From NCBI GenBank assembly GCA_949286405.1, contig CASECH010000032.1:1-6793 (forward strand): 6,793 nt of DNA, written 5' to 3'. The position numbers and the translations under genes are program-made. Numbering within the stretch: the first letter of the stretch is position 1; each line of letters starts with the position of its first letter. The notes under the pieces were generated by a model. The model ran no database searches, had not been told where the DNA came from, and saw only the letters and a list, made by a program, of their open reading frames with translations. Source of the DNA: an uncultured bacterium. GTDB lineage: Bacteria; Cyanobacteriota; Vampirovibrionia; Gastranaerophilales; Gastranaerophilaceae. Of this stretch, positions 1 through 6,280 are shown in pieces.

Positions 1-53
1 TACTAACTTTCATATTTTGTGTAAAACATGAAAAGAAAAATTATTGCCTAATT

Positions 54-1442
54 TTAAACTCTTCCATACATATCTTCATATCTTATTATATCTTCTTCCA
101 AAAGAATATCGCCTTTTTGGACTTCAATAATTTCAAGATCTTCATTATATGGATTTTGAAGTGAATGTATAGCTTTTACCGGGATATCAACGCTATGTCC
201 AGGTTTAAGTATATGTTCTTCAGAATCAAGTTTTATTAATGCTGTTCCTGATAATACCACCCAATGTTCACTTCTATGATTATGTGATTGTACTGACAAT
301 TTTTGTCCTTGATTAACGTGTATAATTTTTGTAATAAATCCTTTTCCTTGTGCAATTACTGTATAAAAGCCCCAAGGTCTATAGACTGTTTTGTGCACAA
401 GGTGTGTATTATCGTTTTGTTGTTTTAATTCGTTGTATATGTATTTAACATCTTGAGTTTTGTCTTTTTTGCAAGCAAGTATAGCATCTTCTGTTTCAAC
501 TATTACAGTATCTTCAAGTCCGATTGTTGCAACAAGTTTTGATGAAGAGTATACGAAAGAATTTTTTGAATCCTTATCTAAGACGTGGCCTACAAAGACA
601 TTACCATCTTTATCTTTTTTACTTACGTCATAAATTGCCTGCCAAGAGCCAAGATCATTCCAGTCACTTTCAAGTTCTACCAGAGCAATTTTATCTGATT
701 TTTCCATAATTGCGTAGTCTATCGAAATGTTAGGCATTTTGTCAAAACTGATAAATGGGATGTCTGAAGATTTTGTAAAGTCTATTTCCTTAGAAATTTT
801 TGCAATTTCAGGGGCAAGCTTATCGACTTCATTTAATAACGTAGAAGCTTTGAACATAAAAATTCCGCTATTCCAGTAATATGTGTCTGCTTGTATGTAT
901 TTTTTAGCAGTTTCTTCATCCGGTTTTTCTACGAATTCTTTAACTTTAAATCCTTCAGAAAGTTTGTCAGAAGTGTTTATGTATCCATAACCTGTTTCAG
1001 GATAGTTTGGCCTAATCCCAAAAGTAACAATATATCCTTCTTCTGCAAGTTTTTCACCTTTTTTTACTGTAGAAATGAATTTATCTTGATTTTCGATTAA
1101 ATGATCAGATGGCACTACTATAATTACAGGGTCACTATCTGAGTTTTTAGCTATAAATTTTGTTGCTAGTGCAATAGCAGGAGCTGTATTTTTGGATACA
1201 GGTTCTGATAAAAGAGAAACTTTATCTGTAAGTTCACTCAATTGCATTCTTACATTTGAAATATGTTTTGTATTAGTAATACTTATGATATTTTCTTTCG
1301 GCATAAAATTAGCTAGTCTTTCAAACGTAGTTTGAAGCAGACTTCTATTAGAGTTGAGGTTTAGTAACTGTTTAGGATAAAGTTCTCTTGATAATGGCCA
1401 TAATCTGCTACCTGAGCCTCCTGCTAAAATTATTCCGTACAT
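54..1442 (-). CDS. manC: Bifunctional mannose-1-phosphate guanylyltransferase / mannose-6-phosphate isomerase
   Basis: This 462-residue cytoplasmic enzyme should convert fructose-6-phosphate to mannose-6-phosphate and join mannose-1-phosphate to GTP, making GDP-mannose for surface glycans; a separate phosphomannomutase, not in this window, is needed between the two steps. The N-terminal nucleotidyltransferase domain (about 1-270) shows the pyrophosphorylase signature AGGSGSRLWPLS (7-18) followed by PKQ (23-25), then PSDH (111-114), FVEKP (170-174), YWNSGIF (189-195) and WNDLGSW (261-267). The C-terminal cupin (about 350-462) shows RPWG (355-358), QSHNHRSEHW (385-394) and a later His426; by family knowledge Q385, H387, E392 and H426 would bind the metal. 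Length matches the AlgA/XanB/ManC family and both domains look intact. The ATG at 1440-1442 is supported by AGGAG at 1448-1452 on the minus strand. The ThiE-like gene lies 59 nt upstream on the same strand. The family assignment is firm; activity of both domains is inferred. Confidence 0.96.
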   Translation of the reverse strand: MYGIILAGGSGSRLWPLSRELYPKQLLNLNSNRSLLQTTFERLANFMPKENIISITNTKHISNVRMQLSELTDKVSLLSEPVSKNTAPAIALATKFIAKNSDSDPVIIVVPSDHLIENQDKFISTVKKGEKLAEEGYIVTFGIRPNYPETGYGYINTSDKLSEGFKVKEFVEKPDEETAKKYIQADTYYWNSGIFMFKASTLLNEVDKLAPEIAKISKEIDFTKSSDIPFISFDKMPNISIDYAIMEKSDKIALVELESDWNDLGSWQAIYDVSKKDKDGNVFVGHVLDKDSKNSFVYSSSKLVATIGLEDTVIVETEDAILACKKDKTQDVKYIYNELKQQNDNTHLVHKTVYRPWGFYTVIAQGKGFITKIIHVNQGQKLSVQSHNHRSEHWVVLSGTALIKLDSEEHILKPGHSVDIPVKAIHSLQNPYNEDLEIIEVQKGDILLEEDIIRYEDMYGRV

Positions 1443-1473
1443 TTCTACTCCTCTTATTTATAGATAAATTCAA

Positions 1474-1486
1474 TAAGTTAATTATA
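1474..1486 (-). promoter_or_regulatory. Candidate manC promoter (-10 only)
   Basis: On the minus strand a perfect TATAAT (complement of 1481-1486) lies in the 59-nt gap upstream of manC. It would start transcripts near 1474 and leave a leader of about 30 nt containing the AGGAG ribosome site. No good -35 box is visible at 16-18 bp, and the region is so AT-rich that a chance match is plausible. If real, manC need not depend on read-through from the ThiE-like gene. Confidence 0.35.
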
Positions 1487-1501
1487 TTACAAAAAACTAA
1501 A

Positions 1502-1966
1502 TTATAAAGCATCATAGTTGTCAAATATAGGAATATTTACATTAATATTTTGTTGGCTTTTTAAAAAATCAATATTTTGGGCTAAAATGTTTTCAATATT
1601 TTCAGATTCGGTAATTGAATAGCCGATTATAAAATGTTCTCCAAGAATATTTTTTGCATCGTATATATCAATACTGTTCCTATCTAAAATAACACCGTTA
1701 GAGTTAATTGCAAGTGCAATATCTATTCTATCTTTTATGATTAATAATGAATTAAATTCAGCACATAGTTGTTTAAGTTTTTTACCTAGTTTTACAGCAT
1801 TTTTATCTGTTAAATTTGTGGGATTAAATTCTACCATACAATTTTCTGAAATTATTTTTTTTGCAAGTTTGTCAAGAATAGTGTTTTCATCTCTCGGATT
1901 GAATTGATTTATAACAACATATTCTTTTTTTATCTTTAGAAGTATTTTATTTATTTTTTCTGACAT
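1502..1966 (-). CDS. Shortened ThiE/TenI-like protein, probably not a normal thiamine phosphate synthase
   Basis: This 154-residue protein resembles the first two thirds of the thiamine phosphate synthase (ThiE)/TenI barrel. YVVIN (16-20) sits where the family has its opening strand. IIKDRIDIALAINSNGV (76-92) matches the family's IINDRxDIAxAxxADGV segment, and FIIGYS (112-117) matches the IGxS strand. Typical members have about 200-215 residues; here the final barrel units, including the GPxFxTxTK phosphate loop and the last glycine-rich loop, are missing or unrecognisable. Key positions also differ: the usual QxREK segment reads VEFNPT (45-50), and the Asn of IINDR is Lys78, although Asp79 and Ser117 remain. 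The reading frame is clean and begins at ATG 1964-1966 with no Shine-Dalgarno, just downstream of a TATAAT. No other thiamine gene is visible. It may be a pseudoenzyme, a binding protein or a decaying gene. The fold relationship is fairly confident; a function cannot be given. Confidence 0.75.
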   Translation of the reverse strand: MSEKINKILLKIKKEYVVINQFNPRDENTILDKLAKKIISENCMVEFNPTNLTDKNAVKLGKKLKQLCAEFNSLLIIKDRIDIALAINSNGVILDRNSIDIYDAKNILGEHFIIGYSITESENIENILAQNIDFLKSQQNINVNIPIFDNYDAL

Positions 1967-1973
1967 AGTTTAA

Positions 1974-2001
1974 ATTATATAATAAAATTTCTTGAATTAA
2001 A
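1974..2001 (-). promoter_or_regulatory. Promoter of the ThiE-like gene, apparently leaderless
   Basis: Read on the minus strand, TTTAAT (complement of 1996-2001), a 16-bp spacer and a perfect TATAAT (complement of 1974-1979) form a sigma-70-like promoter. Starting 6-8 nt past the -10 box puts the transcript's 5' end at about 1966-1968, on the ATG itself (1964-1966). No Shine-Dalgarno precedes that ATG, which agrees with leaderless translation. The -35 box is weak and the whole gap is AT-rich. Confidence 0.5.
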
Positions 2002-2020
2002 TATATATTTCTGCTAGACT
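1992..2020 (+). promoter_or_regulatory. Promoter of the lytic transglycosylase gene, leaderless or nearly so
   Basis: TTGAAT (1992-1997), a 17-bp spacer and TAGACT (2015-2020), preceded by TGC (2012-2014, an extended -10 pattern), form a good sigma-70-like promoter. The predicted start near 2026-2028 coincides with the GTG-ATG pair at 2028-2033. No Shine-Dalgarno lies upstream. Its -35 box overlaps the -35 box of the divergent ThiE-like promoter (1996-2001), so the two promoters may compete for polymerase. Confidence 0.55.
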
Positions 2021-2027
2021 GTATATT

Positions 2028-4025
2028 GTGATGTTTGATTGGGATTATAAGAAAAGGGTTATAGTTGTCACATTTTTGGTTGGGTTGATATTTTCCTCTG
2101 CATTTTATTATGCAAAGATATATCAGTCGCCTACAAAAACGGATGAAATTTATAGACAAGCTCTTTCTGATTATGAAAGTGGTGATTACCAAAATTCTTA
2201 CTATCTTTTTTCTCGCATAACTATATTTTCAAATCTTAAGCCTTTTGCAATATATCATCAGGCTGAATGTGCCAGAATGCTTGATGATGACAAATCAGCG
2301 TTAAAGCAGTATCAATTTATATTTAATAATTATCCAAAACATAAGTTAGCTCCAAGGGCTCGCTATATGGCTGCACAATTGCTGGTTGATAAAAAACCTA
2401 AGCTGTCTAAGAAATATTTTGAAGAAATTATTAAATCATTTCCTGATACTGATTATGCAATAGCTTCGGAGTATTACTGCGGATTGTTGCTCAAAAATAA
2501 ATATTCTCAAGATAAAAATAAAATTTTTCCAATGTCTGTGAAAGCAGATATTGAAAATTATTTCAGGCATTATTTAAAAAAAGCTCCATCTGGGAGATGG
2601 GCAATGAATGTTGTTAATAATTGGCTAGAATTGGATAAAGATATTAGTGGTGATGATTATTTATTAATGGCAAGAGCTTCATATCTTTTTGGTGATTACC
2701 AAAAGGTCGCAGAATTATTAAAACATGCTAATCTTTCTGAAAATTGGACGTTAGATGTAAAAAATTCTTATGCAATGAAAAATTATCCCAGAGCTAAGTT
2801 TTTAACAGAAAAAGGATTAAAAGAATATTCAAATTATGTAGATGAACAGGATGTTTTTGATGTAATAGATATTTATTTGAAATTAGCTACAAATAATTCT
2901 GATGCTATAAATCACTTGTTGACAATTTCTTCATCCAAAGGTAAAGATTATTTACTTAATTTGAAGTGTGGAGCTTTATCTATTGATGAAAAAGATAAAT
3001 GCTTTAGCTATTTGTATTTAAAATATCCTAACGGTAGATTTTCTGCGGATGCATTGTCAAATGTATTTTTTCATAAAATAAGGAAAAAAGATTACCAAAG
3101 TGCAATTAAAGTGGGAGAAGACCATTTAAAAAAATTCCCGAACTCAAATTCATCTCCTATGGTTATGTTCTGGCTTGGTAAAACTTATGAATATCTAAAT
3201 GAATATGCAGGTTATATGGGTTATTACAGAAAAGTTATTTCTACTTATCCTGATGACTATTATGCATATAGAGCTTATTTACGTTTAAATCATATGAGTA
3301 ACCCTCTTATAACAAATTATATAAATCCTCAACCTGTTGTATATCCTTATAAATATACAAGGAACAATATTATAGTTAAACTTGTTGATTTAAAAGATTA
3401 TGATATTTTGAATGAGATTTGTGATGATGAGTTTATTAAAAGTTGGGTTTTGTATAAAAAAGGAGATTTATCTCATTCAATGCTAGTCGCTCGTGATGCT
3501 ATGGAAAAAGTTAATCCGAAGCCTGACAAGTATGATTTGAGGTGGCGTTTGGTATATCCTGTAAATTATTATGAAGATATTAATTTCTATGCAAGACAGA
3601 CTGGTAATAATACTCCGTTAATTTTATCTTTAGTTAGAGAAGAAAGCTACTTTGACCCGTTAGCTCAAAGTTCTGTAGGAGCGACCGGTTTAATGCAATT
3701 GATGCCTTCGACAGCTTATGAAGTAAGTTCTAAATTCGGTCTAGGTATTACTTCTCAGGATTTGCTTTTTAATCCTCATGTTAATTTAAAAGCCGGTAAT
3801 TATTATTATGCGTATTTGAAAAGTCTTTTATCTGGCTATGATGTATCTACAGTAGCTGCTTATAATGGCGGTATAGGTTCGCTTCAGCGTTGGAAAAATT
3901 CTCTGTATTACAATGATACTGATGAGTTTGTAGAACAAATACCTTACCCAGAAACGCAGAATTATGTGAAAAAAGTGTTTAGAAGCTATTGGAATTATAT
4001 AAGAATCTATACAGGCAATAGTTAA
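2028..4025 (+). CDS. Membrane-anchored, TPR-rich Slt-type lytic transglycosylase (GH23)
   Basis: This enzyme should cleave the MurNAc-GlcNAc bond of peptidoglycan in the periplasm, leaving 1,6-anhydro-MurNAc ends. Of 665 residues, 11-29 form one hydrophobic segment after KKR, giving an N-in signal anchor with no obvious cleavage site. Residues about 35-140 and 335-415 are TPR-like helical pairs; GDYQ or KDYQ recurs at 52, 222 and 354. The SLT domain (about 510-660) opens with RWRLVYPVNY (505-514), then VREES (536-540) with likely catalytic Glu539, GATGLMQLMPSTA (551-563), AAYNGG (610-615) and IPYPETQNYV (638-647), the full Slt70-like motif set. Length and layout resemble Slt70 and its cyanobacterial relatives. 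The start is GTG 2028 or the adjacent ATG 2031; neither has a Shine-Dalgarno, and the promoter predicts a 5' end there. The gene stands alone on its strand. The fold and catalytic class are firm; the cellular role (turnover, division or secretion) is open. Confidence 0.94.
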   Translation: MMFDWDYKKRVIVVTFLVGLIFSSAFYYAKIYQSPTKTDEIYRQALSDYESGDYQNSYYLFSRITIFSNLKPFAIYHQAECARMLDDDKSALKQYQFIFNNYPKHKLAPRARYMAAQLLVDKKPKLSKKYFEEIIKSFPDTDYAIASEYYCGLLLKNKYSQDKNKIFPMSVKADIENYFRHYLKKAPSGRWAMNVVNNWLELDKDISGDDYLLMARASYLFGDYQKVAELLKHANLSENWTLDVKNSYAMKNYPRAKFLTEKGLKEYSNYVDEQDVFDVIDIYLKLATNNSDAINHLLTISSSKGKDYLLNLKCGALSIDEKDKCFSYLYLKYPNGRFSADALSNVFFHKIRKKDYQSAIKVGEDHLKKFPNSNSSPMVMFWLGKTYEYLNEYAGYMGYYRKVISTYPDDYYAYRAYLRLNHMSNPLITNYINPQPVVYPYKYTRNNIIVKLVDLKDYDILNEICDDEFIKSWVLYKKGDLSHSMLVARDAMEKVNPKPDKYDLRWRLVYPVNYYEDINFYARQTGNNTPLILSLVREESYFDPLAQSSVGATGLMQLMPSTAYEVSSKFGLGITSQDLLFNPHVNLKAGNYYYAYLKSLLSGYDVSTVAAYNGGIGSLQRWKNSLYYNDTDEFVEQIPYPETQNYVKKVFRSYWNYIRIYTGNS

Positions 4026-4032
4026 ATAATTG

Positions 4033-4054
4033 TTAAAGAATGTTAAGTCTTTAA
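4033..4054 (+). other. AT-rich inverted repeat after the transglycosylase gene
   Basis: TTAAAGA (4033-4039) and TCTTTAA (4048-4054) are perfect 7-bp complementary arms around an 8-nt loop, beginning 8 nt after the stop codon. Only two of the seven pairs are G-C and no run of T follows, so as a terminator it would be weak. It overlaps a phased set of GTTAA repeats (4021-4046) and may instead be part of a protein-binding site. Confidence 0.3.
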
Positions 4055-4155
4055 AACCCTTTGATGATAATGTTTTTGCTCAAAATGGGAAAAATAAAAA
4101 TAATCTCCACGCAATTAATTGTATAAAAAAATACTTATTAAGTATATACGATTTA

Positions 4156-4161
4156 TATAAT
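4156..4161 (+). promoter_or_regulatory. -10 box for the 543-residue orphan gene
   Basis: A perfect TATAAT lies 26 nt before the preferred ATG at 4188. Transcription would begin near 4168, leaving a 20-nt leader that contains the ribosome site. At 17 bp upstream the sequence is ACTTAT (4133-4138), a poor -35 box, so an activator or very AT-rich upstream DNA may compensate. The start predicted here also lies downstream of the alternative GTG at 4164, arguing against that longer start. Confidence 0.55.
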
Positions 4162-4175
4162 GTGTGCTAAACATG

Positions 4176-4182
4176 AAAGGAG
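4176..4182 (+). promoter_or_regulatory. Ribosome binding site that fixes the orphan gene's start
   Basis: AAAGGAG, a near-complete Shine-Dalgarno, ends 5 nt before ATG 4188-4190. The in-frame GTG at 4164 and ATG at 4173 have no such site upstream, so 4188 is the better start. Confidence 0.85.
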
Positions 4183-4187
4183 CAAAC

Positions 4188-5819
4188 ATGAGTTTGGACA
4201 ATGTTGATGGCGTTACAACCAAAACAACTTACGTGAAGGGTAAACCTAAATTAACTGAGACAAAGACGAGTGAATCTACAACCGGTTCTATTTTGGTGTC
4301 TTCTGAAACAACAAAACAAGTAGGAGTACTAGCTTCTACTCAACATGAGCTTACTGTTTTTCCTCAAAAGGAAAAAGCTGTAAAAGATGATGGTTCTATT
4401 GAAATGTCAAAGGATTTGACAGATGAGCAATTAGAGAATTTAAATAAGCTAAAAGATGCCCAAGAGTTTATGCAAACAGAAGAAGGAGCAAAACTTGCAG
4501 ATAGTTTGTTAAAACAACAAATAGATATTTCTAAGGGGCAAAAAAAATGGCTAAAGAGTAAAGGTATTGATCCTGATGCTTTTGTTCAGGAATGGAACAG
4601 ATTAAATCCCGATAGCCCAAATAACAAGAAGTTTGATAAAGCACAATCAGAAAATGCTAAAGATGAAATGGCAGCTTATGCTAAATCTTTCTTAGGTGAC
4701 CAAAAGAAAAAAGCTAATACCCCAAATGAGCAAGAAGAACTTAAGGGGCTTAGAAAATTATTTAAAAAACGAGAAAAGGAATCCGTAAAATCTGATAACA
4801 CATATTCTAATACGGGCATGAAAATTATGCATCATTCTTCTGCTGACATAAATCGTGACAGTAAATACTCCGATGATGTCACAGATGAGATTGCTCGTGA
4901 AGGGCAAAAGTTTCTTGATGCTTTTGCTACCAATGATGAAGGAAAAAGACGAGCAAAATTTAAAGAAATTGATGAAAATGGCAACGATGTAACATATAAA
5001 GTCAGATACAATAAAGATGGAAGCGTAAAAAGGGTTACCGTAAAAAGTGATGAAACTGGTAAATTAAAAGTAAAACGCGAAAGAGATGGAGATATAACAG
5101 TAAAAGGAGATTTGCAAGCAAAATATGCATATAACGAAACCCCTGAAGTAACTGACATTTATACTAATAAAACAGATAAGTTTAAAGAAGTAAAAACAGT
5201 AACCACAGATAACTATTATCTTCAAGAAAATCTTAAAAAGGTAGACACTGAAAGATTAAGAGTTATCAAAGAAGATTGTCCTGATCCTGATGTTTCCTAT
5301 TTAGATTTGCGTGGAAAATATGTCAGTGATTTGCCTAACCAAACTAAAGATTTTAAACAAGGTGCTGCTGTATCTGCTCAAACGGTAATTGAGCAAGCCG
5401 AGCAAATGGGCATGGAAAATCTTGTAAAAGGATATTGTGGCAATTCATATTCTGATAAATACAAAGCTTCTTCTGAACCTGGTAATTTAAATCAACTAAA
5501 TGCCAGATTTATAACCGGATGTTTTATAAACGCTAATCAAACAATTGAAAAAGGTCCAAACGGAAGAGATATTAATGGTTTCAGTGCAGATTATGAAAAA
5601 TTAAATGAATTTATTACCGAAGCATTTCACAGAGATCAGCAAATTATTAGTGTTGCAGGTCCAAAAGCAGACAATCTAATTCTTAAATATATTGCATTTG
5701 AAATAAATAAACATAATGAAGCAGTGTCTGAAAGGGCAGGAGCAAATTTGCCTAATACTAATAATTCACCTATTGATAAAGAAAAATTACCTGAATTTTT
5801 CAGACGTTACATAAAGTAG
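4188..5819 (+). CDS. Hypothetical 543-residue hydrophilic protein, family not recognised
   Basis: I do not recognise this protein. It has no signal peptide or membrane segment, so it appears cytoplasmic unless exported by a route without a cleavable signal. Four regions can be seen. Residues 1-60 are rich in Thr and Ser and look disordered or beta-prone. Residues 75-200 are charged and helical, with LTDEQLENLNKLKDAQEF (77-94) and a basic end, LRKLFKKREKE (188-198). Residues 255-345 alternate short polar strands with turns (YNKDGSV, DETGKL, ERDGDI), resembling a YD/RHS-like or other beta-repeat sheet. Residues 346-543 look globular and mixed, with three cysteines (C364, C417, C445) and the turn GPNGRDINGF (456-465). 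The chosen ATG follows AAAGGAG, and a TATAAT precedes it; the longer GTG start at 4164 is less likely. A strong terminator follows within 15 nt, so the gene is transcribed alone. The coding region is very likely real; the function is unknown. Confidence 0.88.
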   Translation: MSLDNVDGVTTKTTYVKGKPKLTETKTSESTTGSILVSSETTKQVGVLASTQHELTVFPQKEKAVKDDGSIEMSKDLTDEQLENLNKLKDAQEFMQTEEGAKLADSLLKQQIDISKGQKKWLKSKGIDPDAFVQEWNRLNPDSPNNKKFDKAQSENAKDEMAAYAKSFLGDQKKKANTPNEQEELKGLRKLFKKREKESVKSDNTYSNTGMKIMHHSSADINRDSKYSDDVTDEIAREGQKFLDAFATNDEGKRRAKFKEIDENGNDVTYKVRYNKDGSVKRVTVKSDETGKLKVKRERDGDITVKGDLQAKYAYNETPEVTDIYTNKTDKFKEVKTVTTDNYYLQENLKKVDTERLRVIKEDCPDPDVSYLDLRGKYVSDLPNQTKDFKQGAAVSAQTVIEQAEQMGMENLVKGYCGNSYSDKYKASSEPGNLNQLNARFITGCFINANQTIEKGPNGRDINGFSADYEKLNEFITEAFHRDQQIISVAGPKADNLILKYIAFEINKHNEAVSERAGANLPNTNNSPIDKEKLPEFFRRYIK

Positions 5820-5831
5820 TTTTTCTAAAAT

Positions 5832-5861
5832 AAAAAAGGCTTGGTTCTCCAAGCCTTTTTT
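5832..5861. terminator. Strong bidirectional rho-independent terminator
   Basis: A perfect 13-bp stem (arms 5832-5844 and 5849-5861) with a 4-nt TTCT loop has a G-C-containing core, GGCTTGG/CCAAGCC, flanked by A6 on the left and T6 on the right. It therefore gives a hairpin plus U run on either strand. It lies between the convergent stop codons at 5819 and 5866 and serves both the 543-residue orphan and the small exported protein. Confidence 0.93.
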
Positions 5862-5865
5862 ATTA

Positions 5866-6267
5866 TTAAATCATGTTTTTTCTGATTCTTTCTTTTGCAG
5901 AATCAATTTGTTTAATTCTTTTTTCAATTTGTTTAATTTGCTTTGCTAAAGCTTTTCTTTCTGCTTTAACTGCGTTGTACTGAGCATCTACATCAGAATA
6001 TTTTGATTTATAATTCAAAAGTTCATTGCGAACATCAACCTGAGCATTGTCAAGTTGAGTTATAGCACTTTGCATTTTAGTGTTTCCAGCAGGTACTTCT
6101 TCTGCAGATTGTCCAATAACTTTTTGAGTAGAAGTTTTTGCTGGTGTACCATAAGCCGTATCATCGAAGTTAAGCGGAGTAAAAGCATTCCCATCCGCAA
6201 AAGCAGCAGACGAACATGCTGCTAAAACTACCATAGATAAAAAGCATGTCTTTAAAGATTTAATCAT
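5866..6267 (-). CDS. Small exported coiled-coil protein, possibly a lipoprotein
   Basis: With the start at ATG 6265-6267 the protein has 133 residues. An upstream in-frame ATG at 6304-6306 would add 13 residues before the signal, but AGGAG at 6276-6280 (minus strand), 8 nt from the inner ATG, decides for the shorter form. The N-terminus is a classic signal: MIKSLK, then a hydrophobic core (8-17). Two cleavage readings overlap: LAAC (15-18) fits a lipobox with Cys18 lipidated, and AFA-D (22-25) fits signal peptidase I. Residues 25-60 are a Pro/Gly/Thr-containing linker, and 62-133 are almost entirely charged helix, likely a coiled coil, ending in a Lys/Arg/Ile-rich stretch (KQIKQIEKRIKQI, 113-125). 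It may be a periplasmic or outer-membrane-tethered spacer or a partner of an envelope complex. No specific family is recognised. It converges on the orphan gene and shares its terminator. Confidence 0.87.
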   Translation of the reverse strand: MIKSLKTCFLSMVVLAACSSAAFADGNAFTPLNFDDTAYGTPAKTSTQKVIGQSAEEVPAGNTKMQSAITQLDNAQVDVRNELLNYKSKYSDVDAQYNAVKAERKALAKQIKQIEKRIKQIDSAKERIRKNMI

Positions 6268-6275
6268 TTTAAGCT

Positions 6276-6280
6276 CTCCT
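6276..6280 (-). promoter_or_regulatory. Ribosome binding site that fixes the start of the small exported protein
   Basis: On the minus strand AGGAG sits 8 nt before ATG 6265-6267. This ATG places the positively charged n-region directly before the hydrophobic core, as expected for a signal peptide. The longer frame starting at 6306 has no comparable site. Confidence 0.85.

Noticed and set aside
1..13. Possible start of a further minus-strand gene (ATG at 11-13, then Lys-Val-Ser)
   Set aside because: Only four codons are in the window and no Shine-Dalgarno precedes them, so there is nothing to support a gene.
37..55. Inverted repeat AAAATTA/TAATTTT at the manC stop codon as a terminator
   Set aside because: The 7-bp stem is entirely A-T and overlaps the stop codon; in such AT-rich DNA it is not convincing as a terminator.
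524..1100. Two plus-strand open frames (61 and 69 codons) antisense to manC
   Set aside because: Both lie inside the firmly identified manC gene; their Phe/Leu-rich products are typical of antisense reading.
1947..2192. Minus-strand open frame of 81 codons across the divergent promoter region
   Set aside because: It overlaps both the ThiE-like start and the transglycosylase N-terminus and shows no recognisable protein features.
4164..4187. Longer start (GTG 4164) for the orphan protein
   Set aside because: It lies only 2 nt after the TATAAT box, before the predicted transcript start, and has no ribosome site; ATG 4188 has a strong one.
4832..5158. Minus-strand open frame of 108 codons inside the orphan gene
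   Set aside because: It lies wholly within a better-supported plus-strand gene, is Ser/Leu-rich as antisense frames often are, and has no ribosome site.
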